Notes under the pieces: model-generated
What the model was told of the DNA's origin: nothing
Database searches by the model: none
The model's input: the letters and a program-made list of their open reading frames with translations, nothing else
Made by a program: the position numbers and the translations under genes
Origin: Casuarius casuarius
Lineage: Eukaryota > Chordata > Aves > Casuariiformes > Casuariidae
Length of the DNA: 64,000 nt
Direction of reading: 5' to 3'
Assembly: GCA_003342895.1 (NCBI GenBank)
Contig: PTFA01000312.1
Coordinates: 854,822 to 918,821, forward strand
Shown here: piece by piece, positions 46,907 through 58,833 of the stretch
How the letters are laid out: each line of letters starts with the position of its first letter
Position numbering within the stretch: the first letter of the stretch is position 1

Positions 46907-48894
46907 GGCTTGCATATGATGTGAAGCTATCTAGTATTAGTCAGATTGTGTATTATTAGCATAAATATAAATGATTAATACTAGTTTTGGGAGTGGACTA
47001 TAACCTCTTACATAAAACTTCATGTAGTTTTTGAGAAAATGTAGATACTAATCCAGTTTGATAGGAAACAGAAACCGACAAAGGAAAACATAAGTGTACT
47101 TTTTCATAAGCCTCTGATAAGATAGTTTTTCATTTGAAATAGAGAAAGGTGTGATAATTAAAGTTTATGAAGTATTTCTGATTTTCTCCTGTATTTCTTT
47201 TTCATGTCCGAATCATTGGTGATTATCTAATAAGCAGTATGGTTGATTTCTCAGGCCAACATCTCAAAAAGTAGCCTCAGGGTGACAATGTAGGCTAGGT
47301 GGAGAAAGCTTAATCCTTTTAGGCAAACACTGTAGTTACTAATAAAACAATTCTCTGCCACAAAGAGCGTCAGTCCAGTGGCACTTTCTAGGAAGCTGGT
47401 AAAGCATATTCTGACAGAAAAATAAGTTTGCTAGCAAGAGCACATAGACTCTTGGAAGCAAATCACCACTGAAATCATGTGTTTAACAGAGTAGAGTGTT
47501 ATCCTAGCTGATGTTAATAGCGAACACTGAGGCCTTTAAAATTCTTAAATCCACTTCAGTGGATATTGATTTGGATAATAAAGAAACTTTTCCTTAGGGG
47601 AACACTTGATAAAAGAGCTTAAGGCAAGAGGAAGTGGTTTTGCACTGCTGTGAGTGTGAAGAAAGGGAATATTTAACCAAACAGCAGCCTGTGTGATCAG
47701 TTGTTTCTCATTTGTTTTGCTCCAGTGTCTGAAGTGTTTGAGTAAGAGCTGGAGTGAGCTTCTGCTGGAGTCTGAAAACACCTGCTGTTGTCAGAGTGAC
47801 TCTGCCGTAGACAAACAGGGCTGGGCGCTGATCCTGTGAGACTGTAAATTCAACTCCATAAGCTCAGCTGGGGGAAATGGGCTGGGCATGTTAGCCCTTG
47901 TACAAACACAAGGCTGTAATGCCTGCTTTTCAAAAGGGCTCTGCTTCTGAGAGCAAGGGCTGGATTTGCAGGAGAGGTCAGCTGTCCCAGCAAGGTCCCT
48001 GAGTCAGTGTGCAGCTTTGCAAAAGAGTGGCAAGAACAATAGCAAGAGCCGTGTGCCAGGCTCTTCTGACACCCCCAGCCCTTCAAGTCTGAATCAAGAA
48101 AATGCAGCTGTACTGAAAAAAGTATGGCAAAAAGTAGGAATCATTATGGACAGACCTAGCCTGGAGTTTAGGCTGCCTTTTTCATTTATTTCTAAAGAGC
48201 TTATTAGCAGCCTAACTAACCCCGCAGAAGCCATCAGGATTAGGTTCTTTGCATGCTGAATTTGTGCCAGGATGCTGTGGTGACAAGCACATTTGAAAGA
48301 CATGGTGAAGAGAGAGAGATTAGCAAGTAGAGGGAAAAACAAATGATCAGTGACAAGTTGTCTCGTGAAGAATATCTTTTCAGTTTAATATTCACATGTA
48401 TTTGCACTTGGTGTGTTAATTTATTGCTAAGATAGTTAGAAATAAATAAAAATACATATTCTTCTGTGATCTCAGTAACAGTAGCTTTTATAGCAGTTCA
48501 GATCTGCTTGATGTTTTTCAGATGCAAGATGAAGCACTGCCCCTGAGGCAGCTTTCGTCTATTTTGTGCAGCTGCAACAAGGCAATGACGTGCGAGGGGG
48601 AGGGCAAGGAAGGCAGTGTCACTGCAAGCAAGGATAGAGGTAAACTTAGGAGGAAGCATTGCTTTCATTCATGCTCTTTCTGTGTTATTTGTTGATCGTT
48701 ATTTTGTGGCCTGAACTCACTCGTGCTTTTTGTTTTTGGCTTTACTCTGCGTTATAAACCTGTTGTGCTGTCAGGTGTTTTGATGCTGTGTATTCAGATC
48801 AAGATGGCTTAAGCAAGTCAGGATATGTGGGGTCTGAGGGAAGGTGAAGTGAAGCTTTCTGGGGGGGCACTGAACAAAGGTGCAGCAGGGGAGA

Positions 48895-48920
48895 TGTCAT
48901 GGAGTTATAACTCCATGACA
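48895..48920. repeat. 26-bp perfect palindrome
   Basis: TGTCATGGAGTTA is followed directly by its exact reverse complement TAACTCCATGACA, with no spacer. It could extrude a cruciform or bind a dimeric factor; no function is shown. Confidence 0.95.
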
Positions 48921-50170
48921 GTAAAAAGGAGAAAGAAAATCGTAGAAAGGGCACAGTCAATACAAATGCAGTGGAGTGTAAGAGGATTTCTGGAAGATGA
49001 GTTTTGATAGAGTTCTTATGTAGCTGGAGAGCCTTGAACGGGAAGATACGAAGGCTGGACATGTTGCAAAAGCATTTTGATAAGAGAATCTAGGGGATGA
49101 AGTGATGCGGCAGCAGTGGCAGGGGACAGTACCTGACTATTTTCAGCATGTTGGGCAGATGAGAGAGATGAAGAACAGGTGTGGAGATCAGGAAGGAGTA
49201 GGCAGACATGGGGCCAGAGACAAATAGAGGATCTAGAGGTGGAGAAATGGGAAGTAAAAGGGGTGGGTTTTGTAATACCAGACCATTTTTTGAGTTGTTA
49301 TGCTCAGAACTGAAGAATAGATGAAGATGAAATGCAGTATTTGTGGCATATTTTGTATCCTGTATGTGACATGCAGATGTTTTTTGAGCCAAGTGAAATC
49401 TAGATTTTGTTACAGCAAGCTTCAGGGTGATGAATGTCAACTTCCAGGTTCCTGAATTTTTCTGAGGGAGGGAAGAGAAAATGGGAAAAAATTGAGACTA
49501 TGTTCAAAATCAGTCAAAAACTTTGATATATTTTAAAGAAAGAGAGAACGTGAGAGAGAGAAGAAATGCTAACAAACTTCAGATACAAGTAGAACTGAAC
49601 ATGCACAGTTTACATGTGGGTGTGATAGGGTGGTCACATATGCCAGTCTTATTAGGGGAGCAGTTGCCTCATATCTCTGGGAATTACCATTACCTCGAAA
49701 GCACCTTTAAAAAGAAGGAAAAAAAAAAAGTCTTTTGTAATCCACTGTTTTATGCAGTAGGGAAAAAGTTTTTCCCTGTTACAGGCTAGAAGTGTTTGGC
49801 CTAGTGGAGGTCTCTGAATCAGTTGCTATAACCAATGCTGAGCCCCAAGCAAAAATTGTCTTAAATTATGGTACCTCTTAGTGATGTAGTACCAAATACA
49901 ACATTTAAGTGCATTTCAGCAAGGATAGAAAGCTGCATGTAACTATGTTGTTCCTGGGTACAGGAAGGGAAGAAAGGTACTGTACATATGTGTAACAACT
50001 ACTGTATAGTATGTCTTGGAGCATATGAGAGGTATTAATGGGAGGAGAGAGAAGAGCATTGAGTTCTTAGTCCCCTAGGTTAATCCTTCCTTGTAGAGAC
50101 GGACATGTGCATGTGCAACAGAGAGTGATCAGTGCCTGAGTTTTCCACTTCTCCACAAAAGAAGGACTTC

Positions 50171-50262
50171 GCATCTAACACAGATGTTCTGTCTCAGCTA
50201 AAAGGGTCTAAGAAAATCTAGAGTCACTAAGCAGCCAAAAAACCAGGAAATGCTGCTGGACT
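50171..50262 (-). repeat. Right arm of the 92-bp perfect inverted repeat, flanked by a 7-bp direct repeat
   Basis: Exact reverse complement of 45496-45587. The heptamer GGACTTC occurs at 50164-50170 and again at 50258-50264, so 87 bases (50171-50257) look like an insertion with a target-site-type duplication. The last five bases of the arm (GGACT) belong both to the repeat homology and to the flanking duplication. Confidence 0.95.
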
Positions 50263-50836
50263 TCGATGTGATGACATTTGATAGACTTTTCCAAAGGCAA
50301 CAGAAGCTTGGAATGGGTGAGGCCTTTGATGGTTTGTGAAACTGCTCTTTGAGGTCACAGAAACAGATTGAGTTTGTGACCTTATAATTAAAAATCTGGT
50401 ATGTACAAAATCTCTATAATAGAGTTGACAGAAATACAGGTACAGAATTGTGGAACAGCAGAGTGTACGAGTTCCAAGGTAAAAATTGGTCAATAAGGAA
50501 AGAAGCCGTAGCAACTGCATTTCTTCTGTTATTAAGGAAGGCATTGTTACCCATTCTTGGGATTGTTGCAGTGGTTCCTTTTCCAAAAACATCAGCAGCT
50601 GAAGAAGGAGGAAGAAAAAGAGCTTTGACAATATGTTTGAAAGGAACCTAGGGAACTCAAATAATGACAGGAGTGAATGGAACCTAGCTTTGTGGGCAAA
50701 GAATAGAGAACCATTCTACGTATTTTAATGATGCTTTAAAGCACTTGCAGTTTGCAGTGGCGTGCATCTTCGTGGGCGCTGTGTTAGTTCACTAAGATTC
50801 CTACAACCTGCATTTAATTTACAGTTCTTCCATTGC
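50263..50836. other. Non-coding, nothing recognised
   Basis: A 134-codon frame crosses the arm on the minus strand (50227-50631) but shows no domain and no exon features. Confidence 0.45.
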
Positions 50837-50930
50837 CTTGCTAGGTGATGCTGGTGAAATAATTTAATGTGCAGAGTTTTTTTTCCCATCTGCAAAATGG
50901 GAAAGATACTCATTTCCCTTGGGAATGCTT
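50837..50930 (+). mobile_element. MIR-type (CORE-SINE) relic
   Basis: 'CCTTGCTAGGTGATGCTGGTG' trimmed to its core, then 'AAATAATTTAATGTGCAGAG', then 'TTTCCCATCTGCAAAATGGG' and 'AAAGATACTCATTTCCC' follow the MIR order (cttgctgtgtgaccttgggcaagtcacttaacctct..cagtttccccatctgtaaaatgggg..aatac). The poly-T has expanded in the middle. This fits an amniote-wide MIR1-like family; identification is from memory. Confidence 0.7.
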
Positions 50931-52309
50931 TATCGCCTACTGAGTAAAAAGAGTCTAGGTGTGAGTCTGGTAGGGACCTGAGTATTGGCTGTGATTTTTC
51001 CACAAGTGTAGGAGTAGCTGACTTGCATTCCTGTGGGTATCTAAAACTCCTTTTGCTTTTAGTAGAATATTGTGTAAACAGTGGATATCTTTGTAACAGT
51101 GACTCAAAGGAGCTGGAGAACTTAGGTGCCTGTGTTAGGCGATGAGCTTCCTCTTTGTGTCTTTATACATATGGCATGCCATCTTTGCCTTCATGTTTGG
51201 TCTGTATCCAGGAGGAACATGCACAACATCATGACTGCTTCCAGCTGACTAGAAAGAGCATCCTCAAGCACAGCTCTGTTTTTTCTTTCCAAGGCACACA
51301 GTGTTGTTAATGATGAGAATTTACAAGCAACATAGCAATTAGTAAAATACAGGAACTATAATGATCAGTCCTCAAATTAATCATTATAGTTCAGTCTGTA
51401 CATGTTTCATGTGCTTTTCCATGAATCAGCTAGTCTAACCTGGGACAGCAACATTATTGTTTGCTCTCAAGTTCACAAGATCTGGCCATTGCTTGTTTTT
51501 TCAGTCTTAGGGCCCTTTATCTTTCTGCTTGAGCTGTCACCTAATTCTTCAGGCGTATGTCCCTTTTTGATGACAGCTTTACAGGGTACTGTAGTTGTCT
51601 TGCTCTTCTTTGTAACTGCAGTTTCCTCTCCAAGTTACGCTCTGTATCACTTATCTTATTTGGTGGCAGTTCATGGGACTCCAGATTGTAGTGATTTGCT
51701 TTTGTCTTGCTTGTCTCTTTTGTCTTGAATGTCTGTAGAGGCCCTGCCATATTTCTCACAGCACAGTAGTTCTTATTTCTCACTGAGTAAAATGTCAGCA
51801 GCTGACAACGCAAACTTCATTGCTGCTACTCAGATCTGCCCTGTGCTCCATCAGAGGCTTCTCTTTCTGCTGACAGACCCCTTGGACGTTTAGCCGTTGT
51901 TCGTTTATTGCGTCTCCAGTGTGCTGATAAGATTTACTCATATGTTTTAGCTCACTCTTTTAGTAAGAGTTCACTATTGCAGACTCTGTAAGCACCTTCT
52001 GTGGCATTTCTTTCATTGCTCATGTCACTGTTTCTGGTACTGCATTGCTTGTGTACTTGTCCAGCTTAAAATAAATATCTCGCTTGCTTCCAGGCTAAAG
52101 TTCTGTTTATCTGCTGCTGCAAAATTGTCCACAGCTCCCACTGAAGTGTGCTTACAGACCTACCAGTGCTAACACAGTCTTGTCATAAAGATAGTCAGAA
52201 AATTCCAAATGCATTAACATGTGTGAGAAGAGTGCTCATTCTTTGCTGATGTTCTAATTACTATAAATGTATGTAAAACATTTTTTCTGCCATTTTGCTG
52301 CTCTGTTCT
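50931..52309. other. Non-coding, small hairpin only
   Basis: The only structure noted is a 13-bp perfect stem at 51353-51365 and 51380-51392 with a 14-base loop. No gene is recognised. Confidence 0.45.
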
Positions 52310-52700
52310 CTAGTGCATCTGTGTGTTTTTTCTCAGAGCTCCCTATAGTTTTTTTTTTTAACAACTAGAAAACTTTGATGTCATCAGAAAACTTAATTTG
52401 ATGTTCCTTGTGATTCACTAACAAATACATGAATTACCTCTTGTCTCTGCAGCCTTCCTGGTGTACCTTGCTATTAACTTTGCTCAATTTTGAAGGAGTT
52501 CTCTGTTTGTCTGTTTGGTTTTGGTTACTGCCCTGTTTTTCTCCATTCCTGTGAGTGAATGAGAAGAGGCTTGACTGACTGACTTTTCCAAATAAGGCTT
52601 CTATGAGGATCATTATCAAAAGTTTTCAGAAACCCCAAATAAATTTTTCTCTCTTCACCAAATTTGCATATTTTGGTACAGGGTGGATAGCTCAGACTGT
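52310..52700 (-). mobile_element. Possible ancient antisense LINE relic
   Basis: The stretch with 'TCATCAGAAAACTTAATTTG' and later 'TCAAAAGTTTTCAGAAACCC' resembles the antisense order of old CR1-type ORF2 blocks ('gtcatctgcaaactt...' and '...aaagtcaaggtagac...'). The match is weak and the limits are arbitrary. Confidence 0.3.
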
Positions 52701-54829
52701 TTATTCTTCAGTGATTTCTTCACACTTATTTGGTTCACTGGAATAGGGAAGAATTCTGTTTAGACAATTGTTTTGGCATGATCAGACTTTGTTTTGATTT
52801 TCTCTGAGAATGTTGTTATTTTCCTTTTTAAAAAAAAAAAAGAAAAAAAAGGCAACCTCCCCCCACCCCCAACTTGCTCACCAAGAAAGTTGCTTGCAAA
52901 TTTTTTTAAGCCATGAATTGAATTGCCACGAAAATAATGCTATATGACATTGCTGTTCTCCTCCCAAGGTCAGAATGAGATGGATAGATTGTTGTCTTAC
53001 GTATTTAAAGAGGCATGTAAAAGCATTTGTTTCTGATACTCAGCAAATTCGACAGGTTGAGGCATCAATTTTCTGAAGTGCTTTTTGTAGATATTTCTGT
53101 ACCATTTCTAAAGGTATTTTTGACACTTGTCTTCTGGGGAAGAATGACAAGTTGACTAGATAAGTATATGCCTGTTAAAAACCACGTGCAGAGGTTCTAG
53201 ATCTAGTTGTGAAGAAAATATTGGTGTTATATAACCATCTCTTGCTATAATGTGTGTTGGATTTACAGCCTTATTGTCCCAGCATCATGGTATGATCGTG
53301 ATGGCAAAGAGATATTCCAAGGCGAATTACATTAAATTGATTCAGTCAGAATCAGTTTTCAGTCAGAAAATTTCAAGACTTGCTTCTTGCTATCCTTGAT
53401 GGAAAGAAGATACTGAGCTAAAATCGGTATTATTTACTTTCTCAATTATCATGCACAAATTTAATTGAGGAAGGGAAGTGGGAGGATGAACTTCATGTCA
53501 TTTCTAAATCATGTCTACCTTAGAGTACAATTATGAACAGACTTGAGATGTTGCAACATCTTTAAGGAATTTATATGTTTAAGTAGAAACTTAACTTCTC
53601 TGTTTGGACTGTCAATTTACAGCTTAAATGATAGATTAAAAATGAAATACAAACCAACAGCCATATATTCCTGGAGGTTTTGGAGTATTTCATGCTGCAT
53701 AAAGATCACAGGTGGGATGGCAGATATCCTAACTTATGGTTAGGGACCATAGAAGTCAGGTAGTTGCTGGAAATTTTCTTTACAATCTACTATTCCCCCC
53801 CCCCCCCNNNNNNNNNNNNNNNNNNNNNNNNNNNNNNNNNNNNGCCAATTACACCTGTTTTTTCAGAGAGAAGGATGAATATATTTGGAGTTCTGTTTCC
53901 TCTCATATGTTTGTCCTATAGAAAGAACAAGAATTTGGGTCATACCTTTTGTGAGGCAAACTTCCTCTATTTTTTAAGAGCTATCTGCACTGATTTTACA
54001 GGTAGGGTGAAGTTGGAACAAGTGTGTATATCTGTGTTAGACAATGCATTTTCTGACTGTTGTGTCCTTTTCTGACCTCTGTTTTGGTTCTGGATGATGA
54101 GATTTCATAGGAACTTCTCTGAAGCTGCTCGGGGAGACCTCCAGAATTCTTGAGGAACTCTAATCAAACCAGGCCCCAGAATGATGTGCTGAGCCCTGGA
54201 TTTGGCTGCCAGCTACTGTACTGTTGTGTGTGTGAAACCTTATACAAATGAGAACATAATATCCATGTTGCATGTAATTAGATTTCAGATTCCCCTCACT
54301 TCATATTTAACAGTGTGGTTGTAATGCTGGTGAGAGACATCCCCCTGATAACACTGTAGAAAAAATTTAGCTAGAGTAAGTAAGTGAGTCATACATAAAA
54401 GTGCAAGCATGCCTATTGGGAGGTGGAAGTTCGAGGAATTTTCCTAGGAGCAGTAATTAGATTATTCTCTATGGTCTGTGTAGGTTTGGTGCCTTCTGCT
54501 CAGTCTGCTAATTATTTGGAAGTACAATGATGAGCTAATTTTGAGACCCAGAAAATTTATTGTATCCCTGTACCATCACCTGGAGTAAATGGAAATAGAT
54601 TTTGTGATCTTGATGAACAGGTAAAGCAATGCCATTGGGACAAAGCAGCAACTTTTCAAGGAACATTGAAATTGCGTGGTTGAACACTGAATGTAACAGG
54701 AAAGGTTACTTGTGTAATCTTAATTCAAATATGGATCAACATGCATAGCCACAGCCCTTAATTATAGGCGAACATACCGTTTTTTCCCTGGTGTAGCAGT
54801 CTGAGACATTTAACACTTGAGCTAACACA
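52701..54829. other. Non-coding; contains the assembly gap
   Basis: Contains an A-rich/C-rich low-complexity patch at about 52827-52872 and the poly-C run and N gap at 53795-53843. No gene is recognised. Confidence 0.5.
53795..53843. other. Poly-C run (13 C) followed by a 36-N assembly gap
   Basis: C run at 53795-53807 directly followed by Ns at 53808-53843. The gap was probably left because sequencing stalled in the homopolymer. Frames that cross it are artefacts. Confidence 0.95.
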
Positions 54830-54881
54830 ACTGTGATAATGGATAAAGGCTTCTCACTGTGATAATGGATAAAGGCTTCTC
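54830..54881. repeat. 26-bp tandem duplication, two identical copies
   Basis: ACTGTGATAATGGATAAAGG plus CTTCTC occurs twice in a row (54830-54855 and 54856-54881) without mismatch, suggesting a recent slippage or replication duplication. Confidence 0.95.
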
Positions 54882-57119
54882 TCTGATGCGCTGGGTGCCT
54901 GTAGAGGGCGTATAGCTAAACGTCCACTTAAGGTGCCTGGGATTCTGGCAGCCAGCAAGTTTTCCAGCTCTGTAGCTTAAACAGTAGCTTAGCTTGCTGG
55001 CAAGGTGTGGCATTGTCATTGGAGCAGTGCCTACACACAGACTTGCAACATGTACAAGTCTGTAGACTTGGTATGTTTGTTCTGAAAGGAATATGGTAAA
55101 ACAAATGAGATTTGAGTCTTATTTCTATTCCCAGTGTGCCTAGAGTGCTTGTGTGCTACATCTCACTTGACTGAGTGGGAAAATAAGTGAGATGCTGTAG
55201 GAGAGGGGGATACAAGCCCTTATCCATGTAAGTTGTGAGCTGTGCAAGAGCCTTTATAGTCCGTAGTGCTAACTGGATAAGAATCCATGGCTTCTTCCTT
55301 ATGTTGGAGGCTGTTATCTGGGGAGAGAATTTCAAACGTATATTTGAAAAGTGCTGGTTTTTTTCCATCAAGGGACTACTGAACCCTGAAAAAAAAAGAA
55401 AGAAAGAAAAGTACAGATGAGCATCCAGGGCAAGGTCTTAATGGGCCATGGCCACAAATACCAATGCAGACTCTGAGTGCCTGTAGCAAAAAGGTAGTGA
55501 GAAACTAATGGTTATCTGCATTCTTGTTCTGTTGATTATAGAGTGAAAACTTGACCAAGCTCAAAAAACAGTAAGCTAGGCCTGCTCAGCTTGAGGAGTT
55601 AATACTGGCATGCACAGACTTGGCTGCGACTGGCTTAGGTTCAGTGCAAGCACTTCTGTAGGAAACCCAGAGAGCAGCAGTGCTGTTGGTGGATGTACTG
55701 GCTATTACCTTGCAATATTTTTTTCTGCTGAAGAAAAGACATGAAAAATGTTAAGGGATTACCCTAGGAATCGGAAGTGCAGCACAAAGTAGTAGCATTT
55801 GTGCTGAAAAAGTCCAACCAATGATCCTCTGTAGCTGTCCCTGCAGGAGCTTGGTGGTATCCCTCAGCCGTGAGTGGATCCTCTAGCAGCTCTCCAGTCC
55901 CCTGTGGAAGCCATCAGGTCTAAAGAGAAAGAGTGTATGGATGTAACAATGCCCTGGGTGGCTGCATACAGGCAGTAAACAGAGTTACATAAAACCCATC
56001 TTGCACATGTACAATTTCCTTGTATTCTTAATTTTGAGTTGTACCTAATGACATTCTGTGGTGGATTTTGTGACTACCTTCCTTTATAATGGATAATTAG
56101 TTAGACTGGAGTTTTCCCATTGACAGTTTCCTCCCTCCTAGTTAGCATTTTTCTGGTATTTGAATTTTAAATCATTTAGTGTTTTTTTGTTTTGTTTTAA
56201 TTACAGTAACTTCCTCTGTACTCTGTGTAAATCCAGATAAGGCTGAGATTTGAATAATTGCCATTAAAATCTTCAGGAAATGGTCTGTTATCATTGTATT
56301 TTGAGGTTGTGTCTTGATTAGATACAGATCATTGAAACTGGTCGGGCCTAGGCATGAAGGTGAACGTGACAGAGTGGCATCTCTCCTGCCGCTTTGGAGG
56401 GCGAGAAGATGGGAATACTGAAGAGCACTGAACTGTGATGGGCAAGGGGGGGAATGCTGTGTGTGGGGGGGGGGTTGGGGGGGGGGAGGTACCTGAATGA
56501 GCTGCTGTTGTTTCAAACACCTGTGTTAACTGGTCTTGAACTCCAGTGCACCTAGATTCCCACTAATAGTAGACACTTCTCTGTTGGACAGCTTAGCAGG
56601 GAGGAGGGAAAGTCATGCACTTTCCATGGTTCCTTTGCTATCCTCTCTGATACATACCCATCAAATGCTGGAAAGAATCACTGTACTGGATTACCGAGTA
56701 CTTGCTGAGGTAGAGGCATGAGATTTAGGCGTATATAAGGCATGAGAATTAGGTCTGTGAGTAAAAGATTCTTCTATTTTTTGTCCTCATTCTAATACTT
56801 GCTCTTTGAAGAGTTGGGCTGATTACTTTAATTCAGTGTCTCAGTTTTGTCACTTGTAAGATAGCTGGGGGTGGGGTGCAGGTTTTATTGACATGTAGAA
56901 GATTAAAGTAGCTTTATACTCAGATGATTGTTACAGCATGCTTGGTTCTCCTGTGTACGCTTCAAGAATGATGTTGAAGAAGTGGAGAATGGGATGCAAA
57001 GCATGACTGAAAAACTGTAAAATGCATCTTCCAGTGATGGACTTCCAGAACTCCATTTGTTTAGCTTTATTGCAAAGAAGATGGAGAGGTGACTAGGTGG
57101 CTGAAGTGTGCAAGTACTG
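54882..57119. other. Non-coding; CTCF-like motif and a G-rich tract
   Basis: CCTGTAGAGGGCG at 54898-54910 fits a CTCF core with one mismatch. A G-rich tract of two long G runs lies at about 56464-56487. A weak MIR-like stretch may lie at 56800-56870 (CTCAGTTTTGTCACTTGTAA). No gene is recognised. Confidence 0.4.
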
Positions 57120-57430
57120 TTATGAGGAGATGATGCTGGACTCTTAAAAGGCCCTTTAATCTTGCAGAGAGAGGCATAACAAGAATCAAAGAACTGGAAG
57201 TCAAAGCCGGACAAACTCATATGAGAAATGGTACGCATGTTTTTAACAGGGAGAGTGATTAGCTACTGGAATAAACTGACAGGCTCTTGAAGTTTTCAAG
57301 TAAAGACTTTGATGCCTCCCTGGAAGATGTACTATAGCAAAAGGTGTTGGGCTTGAAGCAGGCTTGACAGGCTTACATGGTATAGCAGATTGAAATAAAT
57401 GATCTAGTAGTTATTTCTGGTTTTAAAACA
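57120..57430 (+). mobile_element. Ancient CR1-type LINE 3' relic, sense
   Basis: 'GAGGCATAACAAGAATCAAA', 'GAACTGGAAGTCAAAGCCGG', 'ACGCATGTTTTTAACAGGGA' and 'GAGTGATTAGCTACTGGAAT' occur in the same order as the 3' block of the 33.6-kb relic and of reptile-type CR1. It is followed by AAGACTTTGATGCCTCCCTGG. No coding capacity remains. The assignment is from recalled consensus. Confidence 0.65.
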
Positions 57431-58752
57431 GAGCTGTACATACGTAACAGGCCTCTTCATTCATATGCACATATGTGCTGTTTTTTAAGTAGTAAATACT
57501 AAATGATGTCAGATACCACAATTTACATCTTTGCAGAATACACAGAGAGCTGATACATGCATTTTCTATTGATTTAATTTACATACGGAGTAAAAAGAGT
57601 TTGCTTTTGTGTATGGAGGTAGTTGTCAAAATGGAAACAGTATTGCTCAGGAACACCTTCTGTATTTTCAGCATCTGTAGTTACTTTCATTTGTATTTTT
57701 GCCACAGTTTTGCTTTCTTGTAAATTAGAGTTCTCGTGGTCATATTGTAAAAAAATAATCACCAGTGGTCAAATCATGCTTTTGAATCTGAAGAAAGAGT
57801 ATCTCTCCAGGGACCCTTCCAGTGTCCCAAGATGGGAACTTTGTGAAGGGCAGTGTGTTCATTTTAGGTCAAGTGTGGGTTTTTTTTTCTTTCAGTATCA
57901 AAATGTGATCTGAAAGTGTGAGCCCTATAGTTTTGTGACTTTTGGAGGAAAATCTTCCTCCGATTCACTTGTGCTTGTAATTGATGTGGCAGTGACTTGA
58001 TTGTGTTTTGTCTTTTTTTTTTTTTTCTTTTTTTAATAAATGGCTCAAGATGGGGCAGTCAGAGTTCATTTGTGATTCTTGGCTTAAGCTAAGAAAAATA
58101 CGAAGATTGGAATTACAATAACCTTGGTTCTATTTTTGTTAATAATACAGACTGAGAGGAGCACTGTTACCTGTTGCCTGAAGTTTTCTCCATCAGCCTG
58201 TTCTTGCAGACATATACCACCTTACAACCTTACCACCTTTCTGCCTGCAGCCAGTTGACCCACACCCTGCATAGTGAATGCAGTATACATACCCAGACTG
58301 ATGGAAGTGTTCTTTTCAGAACTGCTCTGTTTCTCATTCTATCTGCATTTTAGGGCATGTCCTGAGCAGTGATACTATTGGAGGCCCTGAACGATGCAGA
58401 TTACATGTATGGAATAGACTTTTTCTTTCTTTTTCACAAACATAAGTGAGGCGCTTGCATAGAGGCTGCTTTGCATGTTTATAACTTGGGTGTGTTTTTG
58501 CAATTATCTGGGATCCAAAATGTACAAAGTCGTATGCTTCATGAAAAATTCAGGAGGAGGCTGTTACTCTGACTTGTCATGTTGGCTTCATTACTTTTTT
58601 TGTATACAAAAATATTGAAGAGATATCTTCACTGGTAGCAGCTGGCATTGACTATTGCAATCTAAATCAGAAACGAATAAATACATGGAGGAGCAGGAGA
58701 GGGAATTGGCCATGAATAGAGACAAACTGAAAAACTGATACTTTTCCTACAA
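57431..58752. other. Non-coding, nothing recognised
   Basis: Contains a poly-T tract near 58012-58034. No gene or recognisable repeat. Confidence 0.5.
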
Positions 58753-58772
58753 GTGTGTGTGTGTACGTATGC

Positions 58773-58830
<58 letters not shown>
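58753..58830. repeat. TG/AC microsatellite, mainly (AC)28
   Basis: A short (GT)n run at 58753-58764 is followed after a few bases by an uninterrupted (AC)28 at 58775-58830. The two runs are complementary and can pair as a hairpin. Frames through it that code for poly-Val-Cys are artefacts. Confidence 0.97.

Positions 58831-58833
<3 letters not shown>

Larger units (their letters stand above)
45588..50170. other. Sequence between the arms of the inverted repeat, no recognised gene
   Basis: Contains an (AT)11 microsatellite at 46885-46906 and a 26-bp palindrome at 48895. No transposase-like frame and no conserved exon are present, so it does not look like the interior of a DNA transposon. Confidence 0.5.

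Noticed and set aside
45496..50262. DNA transposon of 4.8 kb with 92-bp terminal inverted repeats
   Set aside because: No transposase-like frame lies between the arms, the outer flanks show no target-site duplication, and the direct repeat flanks only the right arm.
50227..50631. 134-codon minus-strand frame
   Set aside because: Overlaps the right arm of the inverted repeat and shows no domain or exon signals.
53736..54075. Frames running through the N gap
   Set aside because: They contain unknown residues from the assembly gap and cannot be trusted.
54090..54130. C/D-box snoRNA (GATGATGA ... CTGA)
   Set aside because: Boxes are too close, no terminal stem and no recognisable target antisense element.
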